From Diadema setosum (taxonomy: Eukaryota > Echinodermata > Echinoidea > Diadematoida > Diadematidae): a stretch of 64,000 bases of DNA. Of this stretch, positions 23,623-35,959 are shown piece by piece. Numbering within the stretch: the first letter of the stretch is position 1; every line of letters begins with the position of its first letter. The stretch is from the NCBI GenBank assembly GCA_033980235.1, contig CM067075.1:34172385-34236384 (forward strand), in the 5' to 3' direction. Position numbers and translations under genes: made by a program. The notes beneath the pieces were generated by a model. It was given only the letters and a program-made list of their open reading frames with translations, ran no database searches and was not told the DNA's origin.

Positions 23623-24663
23623 CTGATTGGAGGATGTAAACAAAAAGACTGATTCTTCAATTTTTACTAATGTCGAGTAATCTCATTCATATTTTTATCT
23701 CATCTTTCACGGGAAAACGTTAATGATTCATTCATTCATAAAATTATGTCTCTTTAATTACTTGTAATAACTTTTTTGGTTTTTATTTTGTTTTGTTTTT
23801 CTTTTCTTGTATGCCCCTCTCCCAACGCCCAAATTTACTGCTCCCGTTTAACTTCATTCCATTCCAAAGCTGCAATGGTGTCCACATTCACTTTCTTAAA
23901 GTACAAATCTGTCTTCAGTGCCACAGCGGTCACTGCTCATTTATGCCCTATCAACGTTTCATTAAAGCCAATTTTGCCAAGGTCGAGTGTTTGATTGAAT
24001 CAAACGGACCCTTTCAAAGAATGGATAGATAACAATTGATTCTGGATTATTGTAATATCCTCTAAATAGAAATTTGAGGTGGTATTTAGGCAACGGATAA
24101 CATTGCAGTAAGATAGTCACAATAAGTGCCAAAATTTTAATAACTCTATTTTTACTGGATTTTAAAGCATGATGCTAAAACTAAAACATTCAGTATTTCA
24201 TATTGACGTTACAGCTAGTGCACACAGATTTATGTATATGCTGCTACTAACAGTATTTGTGGACAGGCATAGGTGAGTATACATGTAAACACAACTAAGA
24301 CTCTAGAAACTAGTATTATTCATGATATGAAGTTCAGTGGCAATGACTTACAAAAAAATACTACAAAGATACGCTCAACAAAATGAAACCAATGCATGAG
24401 TTATAAGGGACATTAACATACTGACCCTGAAATCGTTTGTCCCTCACAAGTACATTCAACTTGCCACAGGTTCAGAAAAATTATTTTGATTGATGAACGC
24501 AATCACGATTTATGAGTCATCATTATAATTATAACATTAAAATTTTGACAGGCAAATTATTGAATATAACAAATTATGTCATATTAAAGCTATGAATAGA
24601 GATTTTTTTTTTTGCACTTTTGAGGATATTTTCGTACTTACTCATTTTGATGGGTAATTTTAC
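23623..24663 (-). other. Intron 12
   Basis: AT-rich. A small Cys-containing open stretch near 24430-24470 (minus strand) was considered and not called. No repeats recognised. Confidence 0.6.
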
Positions 24664-24876
24664 CTGAACAAGTTGTCGGAGGGGTTTCCCATGCTCCAGT
24701 AGAGAGACACGTTCTTTGCGCAGAGCCCGCTGTCACAGTAAAACCAGTATTACACACTATCATGCACACGGCACTGTAGTTTTGACTCGGTGAAGTGGTA
24801 GGTTCGACCACGCCCATGAAAGAGCACTGGGAAATGGCGCCATTCGCAGGAGGGGTTAAGGCAGGGCACGTCACAA
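24664..24876 (-). CDS. Exon 12: sushi module CCP7
   Basis: This 213-nt exon (71 codons, phase 1-1) follows acceptor 'gatgttttag' and ends at donor G|GTAAAA. It has six cysteines in VTCPAL, SQC, AVCMIVC, RTC and TTC. The loop between the second and third cysteines is longer than usual. GAWETP supplies the conserved tryptophan. It is followed in the protein by HYR3. Confidence 0.9.
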
Positions 24877-25713
24877 CTAAAACATCACAAAGTATAGTGA
24901 GGACGATGAAGAGTATGTTGGACTTATGAAACTGAATCGAGCAGTGCTGGGCTGCTCTCGATGTTACATCCTCATTCATCTTACTTTTAAGCAGTGCGAA
25001 TTCCACTGCAGCAACTACACCCACAATGTGCCAACAGTGAGCAAAGCTTTATTAGCTGAATTCATTCATTTGATTGATTGAATCATTTCTTTATTCAAGA
25101 AAATGTTTATACATAAACAGGTCGATTATCTGTTTAGATAATTGCAGGTATACATCGAAACTTACAAATCACAATTTAAGAACATACAATACAAATAACA
25201 TCTGTTCGCCAGTATCGACAATAATATTTAAAACTAGCAATTATTATAAAATTTGTATCAATTCTATATATATAATTATATATATATATATATCGAACTT
25301 TTATGGAAACTTCATATTAAGGACGGACCAATAATCGGTCTATGTTCTGCATTTTTTTTTTTCTGGTTTCGTTTTACACAAAATCAAACACTTCATTAAC
25401 TTTCCCATTGAGAAAACATCCATCGTCTTAAAAAAAAAAAACTGTAGTGGACCTTCTTTCAGAATTACACAATATGGGACGTTGAGGTAAACAGAGACAC
25501 TATTATAACTGTACATTTTGTATATTGAACTTTTGAACATGGAGTTTAAGGGGTGTCCCTATAAAAACATGATAGACAGAAGGTTTGATCGATTAAAATC
25601 CCACGGAGGGACTTTGCTTTTGGTAGGGAACGACAGGACACAGATTGATTAACCTGATTTGTGACAAACACACATCCCCAAGCATGCACGCACCCAAGCA
25701 TCCTCCCAGCACA

Positions 25714-25748
<35 letters not shown>

Positions 25749-26996
25749 TAACACACTTACAATAATGCGAGTGCAATACTGAGCTATTGTATCGGTGGTG
25801 TACATTCTGAATCTGTTGGACAATTTCGATCAAGTGCAGTGAACTGCCGACTGAGGAAAAACGAATTCAAACTCTATTGCTGATGGATTTTGTATGTGCG
25901 TGTGCTAATGCTTGTAGACATTTCTGAAAAAAAAAACAACAAAAAACAACTGCCCTTTCCACAACTAGCCATGGTGATTACTTAACACTGAAACATATTC
26001 AGTAATGAAATGTTATCAATGGAATGAAATCAACTGAAAGGTTTCGAGGAGTCATTTTACGAGACCTGTGTGGCTATTGTGAGTTTTGCGCATTGTAGTC
26101 AAGGTAGGGTGCACATTATAGACTTTGTAATGTACGACAGAGAGCATTTTGTTCTTTTATTTCTTTTTATTAGCCGACAGCAAAAAGGCCGGGAAAGATA
26201 TTCAAAGGCAGAGCGTTGTGATTTAGAAAATATGCGGGACCAAAATCATTACGAGTCAGTGGTACAATCTGGATCAAGCAATTCATCATAATGATTGCAC
26301 TATGACGTCAACACATAATGCATGATACATTATACATGCACCGTAAGGTGTTGAATAGAAATTGGATAGCATAAAGCGTCTAGCTTGCTCGATCATAGTA
26401 TACCAGGACTCCATTACTGCTTGCATTAGGTTCATACTTTTCAGCGTAAATGTCATGAATATGCATTTATGTAAAATAGGATAAACTGTTCAGCCCACCT
26501 CGGGAAAAGGAAGATTCGAGACACTTGAGAGTACTGTATAGCGCTTGACGGGAGAAATAAACTTTCATTCATCATTCTAAGAAAGGCTGGTATAGTGGTG
26601 ATCTGTTTGTGTCAGTGACGATACGTGCAATATATTGAGGTTCGATCTTGCAAGGTCTAAAAGAAGGAAGATAGTTTCCATCTGGTGGCGGTCAGACTGC
26701 CAAAAATGGATAGGTTTAAGATCACGATTTTAAGATCTCACGCTTTCACCAAAGTGACTGCAAAACTCTCCTCTCAACTTCTCGCCAGACTCCTCTCGAA
26801 ACTTCCCACTTAAGGCGCAATCAGACTGGCAAAATATCAAGAAGTTTAAGATCGCGATCTTAAAAAAAAAAAAAAAAAAAAAAAATGAACCAAAGCTCTT
26901 AGACTCTACTGGTACAGGCGGAGGCCCTTCCATGCAAACATTTTGCAATACATGTGCAAATCAACCGACTATGTGTGATTTAAATACATCACTCAC
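24877..26996 (-). other. Intron 11
   Basis: AT-rich. Contains (TA)n at about 25265-25293, (CA)n at 25718-25746, and a pair of diverged 'gatcgcgatcttaa'-like stretches around 26715-26870 followed by an A run. No exon found. Confidence 0.6.
25718..25747. repeat. CA dinucleotide microsatellite
   Basis: Pure (CA)n run. Confidence 0.9.
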
Positions 26997-27203
26997 TTGT
27001 GCAAACAATGTCGCTTCCCGTCCAAACTCCTTCACCATCCCCGTCACCATCATCTGAGCACGTTTTGGACACTGGTGTCCTAGGTTTATACCCGTTTTCA
27101 CAGGCTAGGGTGCATGATGTTCCGTAATCTTCTCTGTCGTTAGAGCAGCCCACCTTTATTCCATGATCGGGGGCCAGGATGTCGTCAGAGGAACAGGTTA
27201 TCA
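26997..27203 (-). CDS. Exon 11: sushi module CCP6
   Basis: This 207-nt exon (69 codons, phase 1-1) runs from acceptor 'catatttcttgtag' to donor A|GTGAGT. It has six cysteines in ITCSS, KVGC, TSCTLAC, KTC and IVC. An acidic DDGDGDGEG insert precedes the GVWTGSD motif, a surface loop not present in the other modules. Confidence 0.9.
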
Positions 27204-27286
27204 CTACAAGAAATATGAGAAACCCGGCTCATGTTGTTTGTTTGCATTATAGTTGTCTTGCCCCGCACAAGATGTTTTATAAGCAC

Positions 27287-27299
27287 AACAACAACCACG

Positions 27300-27333
<34 letters not shown>

Positions 27334-27335
27334 AG
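27287..27335. repeat. ACA trinucleotide microsatellite
   Basis: Uninterrupted (ACA)n over most of its length. Confidence 0.9.
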
Positions 27336-27921
27336 CAACCCCTAATCAAAATAGAGAAACATTTCAACAAAATAATTTGCCAGAAGAATATTAACATTTA
27401 AACAACCGTCATTGGGAAAAGAGTAATGCATGAGTGAATACTCATTAAAAATACTTGTCATTATCCAAAAGTCACAAGAGTCCAGTTTGGTGGTGCTGTT
27501 TCTGGTGAACGTCAAAAGAGTTGTCATTTGTTTATTAATCATTTTAACCCCCTCGCACCTATTCTGACACTTTTCTTTCCATTGAATGAGCACATGCAGT
27601 AAGGCCAATGGAGGATATTGGCTATGTACAGTGTGAAACCCTACTGAGACTGCAAAATACATTCAACTCATTGGAAGAACTGACATCGTATACTAAAGTG
27701 TAGTAGCATACGTTGAGAGAACATAAGAGTGGACCAATGTGTCATTGTGTACATTTTAATGCTAGAACAAGAAATGTCAAACTGCATTGTTAATATGGCA
27801 CAAAGAGGTCGAGTAAAATAACGGCACCTAAACACGCACCAGAAACAGAATGTTTCAGAGACCTTTAATGTAAGACTTGTGTGACTTTTTAAGAGTTCTG
27901 TCATGCATGACTCCCTGAAAC

Positions 27922-27923
<2 letters not shown>

Positions 27924-27956
<33 letters not shown>

Positions 27957-27967
27957 ACGCACACACA
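27924..27967. repeat. CA dinucleotide microsatellite
   Basis: (CA)n with a few G-containing units. Confidence 0.9.
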
Positions 27968-28904
27968 ATCACTAAAATTACCAAAGAAAGGGGGTATCTT
28001 CATGGGCGTAAATCCCGGGGGGGATGGGGGGGATATATCCCCCCCTGAAATGGAGGAGGGGGGGATGGCCTGTACAATCATCCCCCCCCCCCTCAATTTT
28101 GAGGGGAAAAATGGAGGAAGCAGAAATGTGATTATATTGCATGACGTTTGTACGCCGGCCTTCAGACAGGTAACAAAGCTGAACAGTATTCTATCTTGTA
28201 GGAAAATGTATAATTTTCTCAAGCGCTCGCTCGCTTCGCTCGCTCGCGAAGAAAGTAACATCGACATACACTGTAAGGTATGGATCAGGCGTTGACAACG
28301 TCAAATAGTATAGGTCTACATGTAAACATGCTATGACGCGAGTAACTGGGGACCATCTGCAAAATATGTACGAAAACATACAAACAAATAATAACAACAA
28401 CTTTATCTCCATAATTGAATCCCCTCCATTTCCTGAATCATTCCTGAGAAACGACAGTGACTGATGACTCAATCAGGATACATCTATGGGCATACCAAGG
28501 GAAGATCAAGGACGTCGAATCTATGGGGGGCAAAGGGGCATTTGCCCCGCCCCAAAGGAAGTGTTTAGACAGACAAATCATTTATCCCCCAAGCAATTCC
28601 CGAGATGAGGACAAATCTCGAACTTTCTTAATGGAAAATTGTCCAAATATCGCCAGAACTATGCACCAGATCGTTGTATTACAATCATGAACATGCAAAA
28701 GGTCCGCTATACAGGATAAGGGATAAACTTTGTACACTTTTGACATAGACGTATATTCCCTAATAATATTATCAAAGAGTGTGCAGCAGATCTTTCACTT
28801 AACAAAAGCAACCTAATATGTATAGAGGCGTCGATGGGGGGGGGGGGGTGGTTCTCAAATAAAAGTGGGACAAACAAAAGCGAAAAATATAGCTACAAAC
28901 GGCA

Positions 28905-30190
28905 GTTTTCGGAGTGTAAAATTTTAAAATTTTAAAGCTCGCTCGCTCCGCTCGCTCGCATTTAACCGCTATGTCATTCTCCTGATGTTGCTGCCAGTGC
29001 AGATTGACAGCAGGTGCACCCGGTGCGCCCCCCTTAATTTCCAAAGCGAAAATGTAGCTACAAACGACAATTTTTAGGACTGGAAAATGTCAAAATTTTA
29101 AAGCTCACTCACTTCGCTCGCTAGCATTTAATCAGTATGCCATTCTTCTGATGTTGCTGCCAGTAATTGCCGGCAGTTGCGCCCGGTGTGCCCCCTTAAT
29201 TTCCAAAGCGAAAAAATACAGACACAAACGGCAGTCTTTGGACTGTAAAATGTCAAAATTTTCAAGCTCGCTCGCTCCGCTCGCTCGCAAATAACCGCTA
29301 TGCCATTCTCCTGATGTTGCGGCCAGTAATTGCCGGCAGTTGCACTCGGTGTACCCCCTAAATTTCCAAAGCGAAAAAGTATAGCTACAAACGGCAGTTT
29401 TTAGACTGTAAAATGTCAAAATTTTCAAGCTCGCTCGCTCCGCTCGCTCGAATTTAATCGCTATGCCATTCTCCAGATGTTGCTGCCAGTGATTGTGAGC
29501 AGGTGCGCCCCCCTTAATTTCCAAAGCGAAAAATATAGCCACAAACGGCAGTTTGGGGACTGTAAAATGTCAAATTTTTGAAGCTCGCTCGCTTCGCTCG
29601 CTCGCATTTAATTATTATTCCATTCTCCTGATGTTGCTGCCAGTAATTGCCAGCAGTTTTCGCCCGGTGCGCCCCCTTAATTTCCAAAGCGAAAAATATA
29701 GCTACAAACGGCAGTTTTTGGACTGTCAAATGTCAAAATTTTGAAGCTCGCTCGCTTCGCTCGCTCGCATTTAATCATTATGCCATTCTCCTGATGTTGC
29801 TGCCAGTAATTGCCAACAGTTTTTGCCCGGTGCGCCCCCTTAATTTCCAAAGCGAAAAAATACAGCCATAAACGACAGTTTTTGGGACTGGAAAATGTCA
29901 AAATTTTGAAGCTCACTCGCTTCGCTCGCTCGCATTTAATCGTTATGCCATTCTGATGTTGCTGCCCGATTGCCGGCAGTTGCGCCCGGTGTGCCCCCAT
30001 AATTTCCAAAGCGAAAAAATACAGCCACAAACGGCAGTCTTTGGACTGTAAAATGTCACAATTTTCAAGCTCGCTCGCCCCGCTCGCTCGCATTTAACTG
30101 GTATGCCATTCTCCTGATGTTGCTGCCAGTGATTGACAGCAGTTGCGCCTGCATGTATGCCCCCCCCCCCTTAATTTCCAAAGCGAAGAA
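28905..30190. repeat. ~163-bp satellite array, orientation 1
   Basis: Eight units begin with 'agctcgctcgctccgctcgc'-type palindromes at 28936, 29102, 29265, 29428, 29582, 29745, 29910 and 30068, a spacing of 154-166 bp. Each unit continues with 'tgatgttgctgccagt', 'cccggtgcgccccctt' and 'tttccaaagcgaaaaa'. Long frames across it are by-products of the repeat. The same unit forms an inverted array at 55575-57225. Confidence 0.92.
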
Positions 30191-30952
30191 AAAAAAATGT
30201 CAAAATTTTCAACGCAAAGAGATTTCACCGTAGGAGGGAGAAACCCCCCTACCATACCCTCCTCCCTGGCTTGATTCGTTCCCTCACAATAAACCGCTCC
30301 TCCTAAGATCAAATCCTGTCTACGCCGATGATAGGCCCCATTATTTAGTAGGCCTTCACAGTGATGTCGCACAGCAAGAGCTGAAATACCACGATTTTGT
30401 CATTCAATAATATATTGTGAATATTTAATTTTCTTATTGTTTTTTTAAAGAAAAGAAAACAAATTTTTCACCACAAGTGAGCACCAGATCGCTGAATTTC
30501 AGGTCTGAAAATGCAAAATCTTCCTCGTGTGGGAGAGGGATACCCCCCCCCCCCCCATATACACACCCTTCCCCCGTTCGGTCGTTCCGCTCCCTCTCAC
30601 AGATATTTCCAAAAAAAAAAATGTTTTCATACTTTTAAGGTCTGATTTTCCGCCGAAAGTCGTCTGACAAGCAAAAAAAAAAAAAAAAAGCAACAAGAAC
30701 AAAAAGTCTTTATGCTGTTGCTGCCACTTTTCTCCCACTTTATATTTCATGCAAAAGAGTGGGGCATCCGATCCCTTTACAGTGTGTGTGTGGGGGGGGG
30801 GGGGGAGGGGGGCACAAAGCTTCTCCCACCCCCCCCCCCCCCCCCCCACCGCAAAAAAAGGCTGCGCCGGTCCGGTTATGGGCTTGTAATCGTGGTGATG
30901 ATGACCATCCCCCCCACTCCTCAGTATGGATTTACGCCGTTGGGTATCTTAC

Positions 30953-31147
30953 AATGGCAGGATGGCGGATTCCCACTCCAAGTGCGATCATGATGACATG
31001 TGACAGTAGTGTTTCCTTGGAGGTAGTAACCCTGAGAGCAGCGAAACTGACACTGGTTACCAGAGGGGACGACATTACCAGCTGGACAGGCGCTGGTTAC
31101 CACCATTTGAAGTGCAGTAGACAGAGGGGGCTTGGTACAGAGTATTC
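30953..31147 (-). CDS. Exon 10: sushi module CCP5
   Basis: This 195-nt exon (65 codons, phase 1-1) has acceptor 'aaatatgatttcag' and donor T|GTAAGA. It has six cysteines in ILCTK, TSACPAG, NQCQFRC, VTC and PSC. It also has SQGYYL and RTWSGN. It ends only ~100 bp from a long poly-C tract, which may complicate sequencing around it. Confidence 0.88.
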
Positions 31148-31931
31148 CTGAAATCATATTTTCATGGCAGAATCCAAGGATTGATAACTATACGAATTGA
31201 GACTAAAAGAGAACTCATATTTAGAATATCCCCATTTCTTCTGATATCCAACCATGAACGAAAGTCTATGAGGAACGCTTTAAAAGAGTATTCTTATTCC
31301 GAATCATTCTGCATCATTTCGGAACGATATGTGTTCACTCTTATAATATGGATGAACAAAATGCATCGTTTGTGAGATTGAGAGTATAGAAAATGCAGAC
31401 CGACCCAGTCAGTGGCTCTGTGTGTGTATATATGCTTGCTTTTTTCCTACAGGAGTTTCCATTACGGTTTCAAATAGGTAACTGCACAAATTATGCAGTC
31501 ATTAACATTCCCAACACACGACAATAATAGACAATAGAAAATAAACAATGGTCTTCTCTTTTATTCTCAAAGAATGGCAGCTTTCAATTTATATCGAAAT
31601 AGAATATGGTAGTAAAAATTATTATATAAATTAATAGTGGCCTATTCTTTTTATATCACACAACAATTCATGCTGCATACAGGTAGATATAATAGCTCAA
31701 CAAAGACATCCAGCCCTTCATAGAACAGCTAGCATAATGTCATTATGCGTATTTCAAGGCTACATATGTTATCAGTAAACACTTGTTTCCAGGGTGTCTT
31801 CTTTCTTTCCACTATTTAGATAGAAAAACCATCTTTTAATGAGTTATAGTTTGTTATAAAGCTTTGAGTCTTTTCTTTCATAATGATTATAACTGTACTC
31901 TTAACTTAAAAATCTAAGATTGTGCACTTAC
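31148..31931 (-). other. Intron 9
   Basis: AT-rich, unique-looking; nothing recognised. Confidence 0.7.
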
Positions 31932-32117
31932 GTGAACATTCAGGGGTTACTCCAACCCAGTATGCGTTTGTCCCTCCTGGTTGGGCGTTGCATGTCAGCT
32001 CATCATTGTTAATCTCGTAGCCAGTATTGCAGGAAAACTGACAATTTGTGCCGTAATTTCTGGAGCAGGTGCCGACAACCGCTCCATGTTGTAGTGAAAT
32101 ACTCGGGCACTGTAAAA
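31932..32117 (-). CDS. Exon 9: sushi module CCP4
   Basis: This 186-nt exon (62 codons, phase 1-1) follows acceptor 'acctatgctatcag' and ends at donor C|GTAAGT. It has six cysteines in LQCPSI, GTC, TNCQFSC, LTC and PEC. It also has NTGYEI and the AYWVG aromatic pair. It is close to CCP3 (534-nt intron) and CCP5. Confidence 0.9.
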
Positions 32118-32651
32118 CTGATAGCATAGGTAAAGGTGGATTGGGAAAGCGGTATCATGAATTAACTTTCAACAAAATTGCTGAACTGTATGTGGAATAT
32201 ACAATATTGAAATTAAGAAGGAAAAAGTATAGTGTGTTGAGGAAAACAAATTATTAGGTTCGTTTATCTTGTGATGCAGCTTAACTTGGCAACACGTCAG
32301 AAATTGCAGTACTGTATTATCACAACACCTTTAAGCTCTGATTACTATTATGAAGATCGACTCTTCTCAGCAAAGATCAGTACAAAATCGGACCTCTATT
32401 ATACCTATTCTGAATTTGGAACATTTACAACTTGTCATCTCCATTTTTGAATAATTGATCACAAACTGCTATCAAAACAGATTAGGATGTTTTTGCTTTG
32501 TGTGTGACAACATTCATTAGTAGTAACGATTATGCTGAATAAACAAACACTTGAAGATACTATTTATTATGTTTATTAGATTTCCTAATTCATGTACAGG
32601 TGTTTTCACATCTCTGATTCGCACAAATATTGATCTTATCATACATCGTAC
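32118..32651 (-). other. Intron 8
   Basis: AT-rich; nothing recognised. Confidence 0.7.
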
Positions 32652-32837
32652 TTTGGCATGAAGGGTGTCCATGAGTCCAGGCTCCAGTTGACCCCTGAAG
32701 TTGGCACTCTGTCGACCCTTCACCTTGAAGACTGTACCCCACAACGCAGCTGAACGAACAAACAGATCCAAGGATATTTCCATTGGGACAGCTGACACGT
32801 ATGGGCGTGGACACAGACTGTGCAGGACACTGGATAA
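32652..32837 (-). CDS. Exon 8: sushi module CCP3
   Basis: This 186-nt exon (62 codons, phase 1-1) follows acceptor 'tggtttcccctcag' and ends at donor A|GTACGA. It has six cysteines in IQCPAQ, RVSCPNG, SVCSFSC, TEC and PSC, with GAWTHG before the last. The adjacent upstream sequence is open, but the acceptor and phase fix the start. A GGTGTT element ends about 44 bp upstream of the exon. Confidence 0.9.
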
Positions 32838-32880
32838 CTGAGGGGAAACCAATAAACTGACAATTGAAAGCTGGAGCCTG

Positions 32881-33414
32881 CACTGCAAAAAGTCCGGTGT
32901 TAAAAATATGAAACACCGTGCTGGTGTTAAATTTCCGGTGCTCATTCATGGTGTTAGATGAACACCTCCGGGTGTCATTTCAAAATATACAATTTATTTT
33001 TTAATAGTTTCTTAGTTACTACACTTCTTGTTAATTTTGAACTTCAACAAGACGATAAAGAATTTTCCGATAAAGTACTTGATTTTTGAAAAAAAAAATG
33101 TGTAAACACATTTACACCACAGTAACACCAGTTGGTGTGGTTTCCTATTGAAGCTGGACGGGTGTTATACCATTGAAATTAACACCACCGATATCAAATC
33201 AACACCATGCGGTGTCATCATTGAATTAACTCTATCGCAGTGTCAAAAATATAATCAGCCACAGTGTCAAATTAACACCACGAAGTGCCAGGTGAACACT
33301 TTAACACCGTCACAATACATTTTCTACACCTGTGGGTGTGGTCCTCTATTGAAGCTTGATTGGTGTTAGATTTAACACCATGGTGTTAAATCTAACACCG
33401 ATGTTTTTACAGTG
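32881..33414 (+). mobile_element. GGTGTT-rich MITE, copy 1
   Basis: Ends are CACTGCAAAAAGTCCGGTGT and, at the right, 'acaccgatgtttttacagtg', imperfect inverted repeats. Within the element 'ggtgtta'/'taacacc' motifs recur many times in both orientations on either side of a plain AT-rich core. No open frame has a recognisable domain. Confidence 0.85.
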
Positions 33415-33459
33415 TGTGTATAGGCTGTGAAGGAAATGCGAGTACAAATGTGACCGTGC

Positions 33460-34130
33460 ATCTCACAAAACAAACAAAAAGTCGCACCTCTTGATATTAC
33501 GTGAGGGCTCAAGATAGATGAAATGGGTCAATCAAATCAATTTTGAGTTTTCCATATTTTCTTCTACATTATTCTTGACTTCGGGATCATATAAATCATT
33601 AAATGAATGCGAAAGAGGGTTTTCAGCAGCAACTGTGATCAGGCTTTTCTTAGAGGCCACTTTTCATTTCTAAAAAAAAGAAAAAAACATCCCCTGCACA
33701 CTCTTCACTTTCAACTCTAATAACCTTTGAAAGGATGATGCTACTGCTTTGAAAGTTGACATTTATCATGGACAGAATGTGTTAACAGAGCGTGCTCAAA
33801 TTCAGCCTAGCCTAATAGTTTCTTCATTGTTGCTGTTCCAGTAGTTTACATCATGTTTTTGTTAAATTCATGGCACAAGTAGCAAGGCTTAGTAAAGATT
33901 AAGAGCTTGAATAGACCCTCAACGTCAGAACCTCTTTTCTCAGTTCCAACTTTTCCAGAGTGTGGGCATTCTTTTCAATATTTAGGTTAGGAGAATCCAT
34001 TTGATTTGAATTATACATCATTTTAAAGCTTAGAGTCTGCTTTTTCAGAATCTGCCCCAACTAAAAATCCATGTCTGGCGACTTCTTTTTTTTTTGTTGG
34101 TTTGCGGCGCAGGGTCACAAATGTACATTA
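33460..34130. repeat. Dispersed repeat, copy B (inverted relative to 125-880)
   Basis: See the shared landmarks under 125-880. This copy lies between two GGTGTT elements. Confidence 0.65.
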
Positions 34131-34517
34131 CTACAATTAATGGAGGCATAGACCTTTAGTTTTATAGCATCTCTAAACTGTGAGCGGAATAAACGTAAAT
34201 TGCAAACGAAACAGTGTAAAGATCAAACACTTTACACAATACGTATCTTCACTATTTACCGAGGAAACTTCCATCGAGATCAGTGCTGTGTCATTTAAAA
34301 GGAAAAAAAAAATACGCTTTTTCAGATTTATCTCTGAAGTTTACAAACTCATTGTCGAGGGGCCTGTATTATTAAAATGAAGTGGGAATCAAGCTGGCCC
34401 GGCTCAGATATATTCGAGAATCCCAGTAAAAAAAAAAAGAAAAAAAATCATACAGCTTTATCACTGACCTCTATTCAAATGCACACACAGCCGAAAAAAA
34501 AAAAAAAATCTCGACTG

Positions 34518-35028
34518 CAATGCAAAACGTCCGGTGTTAAATAGTGAACACCGAGCTGGTGTTAAATTTTCGGTGCTCATTTATGGTGTTAAATTAACAC
34601 CTCCGGTTGTCATTTCCAAATTTTAAACTGTTTTTTGAAGAGTTTCTTAGCAACTGCACTTCTTGCTAATTTTTAGTTTAAACAAGACGATCAAGAATTT
34701 TACATTAAATACTAGATTTTTTGAAAAAAATGTGAAAATAAATTTACACCAAAGTAACACCTGCTGGTGTGGTCTCTTATTGAAGTTGGACGGGTGTCAA
34801 ACCATTGATATTAACACCAACAAATATCAAATCAACACCATGTGGTGTCATTTTTTAATCAACACCAGTACAGTGTGAAAATAACACCAGGTACAGTGTC
34901 AAATTAACACCACGAAGTGTCAGGTGAACACTTTTCAACACCATCACAGTGCATTTTTAACACCTGTGGGTGTGGTCCTTTATTGAAGTTTGATCGGTGT
35001 TAAATCTAACACCGATGTTTTTACAGTG
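34518..35028 (+). mobile_element. GGTGTT-rich MITE, copy 2
   Basis: Same family and orientation as 32881-33414, with the same internal order ('ggtgtggtc', 'cacgaagtgtcaggtgaaca', 'cacctgtgggtgtggtcc') and the right end 'gatgtttttacagtg'. The left end is slightly altered (CAATGCAAAACG). Confidence 0.85.
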
Positions 35029-35154
35029 CGGTGTTGACCATTACCGATGACCCCATTCTTCAATGTACATAATTTTTGTCTACCATGACGGGCCCTATTT
35101 GGGATTTTTCAGTGTACCCCGGATGACAACAAATAAAGGTCGATAATAACATAT

Positions 35155-35460
35155 TCCCCCTGCTTTCTGAAAGCTGCTAGTCAAGTGTTCTTTCATTAGG
35201 CTAGACAATTTAAAAAAGCATGTTGAATGTTCTCTATATTTTCTTTGCATTGTTGTCCACAAGTGACGTCATGAACTCTAGTAGTCTCTTGATCCAGTGG
35301 TTCTAACACCAAAACTTAAAAAAAAAAACATAACTTTTGCATCGATTGTCCGATTTACCTCAAATTTTCACTGATGTGTTCTGCTAATGTTGATGCTTGC
35401 ACTCAATTCCCATAACTCCTTGGGTTTTTCTTTTCCTTTACACAAATTAGTGTTTTACAG
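35155..35460 (+). repeat. Dispersed repeat, copy C (direct copy at 60677-60965)
   Basis: Shares with 60677-60965 'gctagtcaagtgttctttca'-like, 'tccaacaccaaaacttaaaa'-like and 'cataacttttgcatcga' blocks in the same order. Confidence 0.7.
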
Positions 35461-35707
35461 TCGTTGACAATGGCGTAAGTGCATGATGTAATCTTGATGT
35501 GGAAACGTGCCAAGATTACATTTATAAGGTATATACGATAGAACAAGTTTTACCCACTTTCAATAGGTTCAGCAATGACCCAGGTGCGTTGCTATGATAT
35601 AGTCAGTGCATAAACCATCTTTTGTGAGACATTGTGAAGCCCCCAGTTAGAAATTACCATAAAAACAGCACCAAAACCGAATTGGTCTATACATAAGTGG
35701 CAATCAC

Positions 35708-35959
35708 CTTCAACTGTGATAGAGAAAGAACAGGTATTCTCGTTTCCTGCACTGTCCTCTGCACGGTATTGGGTGTGATGGACGCCCTCACTGAACTGGC
35801 TCCCGGAAGGTGACCCTTGAACTCTGACTGGAGTTATGGTCTCTCCAGAGTTGTCCGTTGCTGTAGGAGATGACCACGTGACGGTAGCTTTCGTAGCAAG
35901 TGCTGGGGCGTAGACACTCTGCGATGCTGGACAATGTGTGAATGAAGGTGAAGTGGTGT
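35708..35959 (-). CDS. Exon 7: complete HYR domain (HYR2)
   Basis: This 252-nt exon (84 codons, phase 1-1) follows acceptor 'catttttcattttgaacacag' in shortened form 'ttgaacacag' and ends at donor G|GTGATT. It begins DTTSPSFTHCPAS and continues with ATVTWSSPTATDNSGE. It ends with EGVHHTQYRAEDSAGNENTC and a strand with the typical F.ITVEG. This is the most canonical HYR in the gene and is not interrupted by an intron, unlike HYR1, HYR3 and HYR4. Confidence 0.93.

Larger units (their letters stand above)
27204..30952 (-). other. Intron 10
   Basis: Repeat-rich: (ACA)n at 27287-27335, (CA)n at 27924-27967, poly-C/G stretches around 28009-28092, a ~163-bp satellite array (28905-30190) and further homopolymer runs at 30543-30848. 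No exon found. Confidence 0.65.
32838..35707 (-). other. Intron 7
   Basis: Built almost entirely of repeats: GGTGTT elements at 32881-33414 and 34518-35028, the dispersed repeat 33460-34130 between them, and another dispersed repeat at 35155-35460. No exon found. Confidence 0.7.

Noticed and set aside
24430..24472. Possible small Cys-rich exon (ECTCEGQTI) on the minus strand between CCP7 and HYR3
   Set aside because: Its donor and phases do not connect exon 12 to exon 13, which already join in frame.
27668..28295. Frames of 130 and 199 codons on opposite strands
   Set aside because: Both run through a (CA)n tract and poly-C/G stretches, and the longer one lacks an ATG at its stated 5' end or any domain.
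29132..30093. Open frames of 90-138 codons on the minus strand with repeated FALEIKG and WQQHQENGI peptides
   Set aside because: They follow the 163-bp satellite units and shift frame between units; the same peptides appear in the inverted array at 56-57 kb. Not a protein.
28905..30190. Regularly spaced repeats resembling a CRISPR array
   Set aside because: Units are contiguous 163-bp satellites without unique spacers, in a eukaryotic intron.
32838..32949. Longer form of exon 8 extending upstream (AVQAPAFNC...)
   Set aside because: The stretch is open only by chance; the acceptor 'tttcccctcag' gives the phase and length shared by the other sushi exons.
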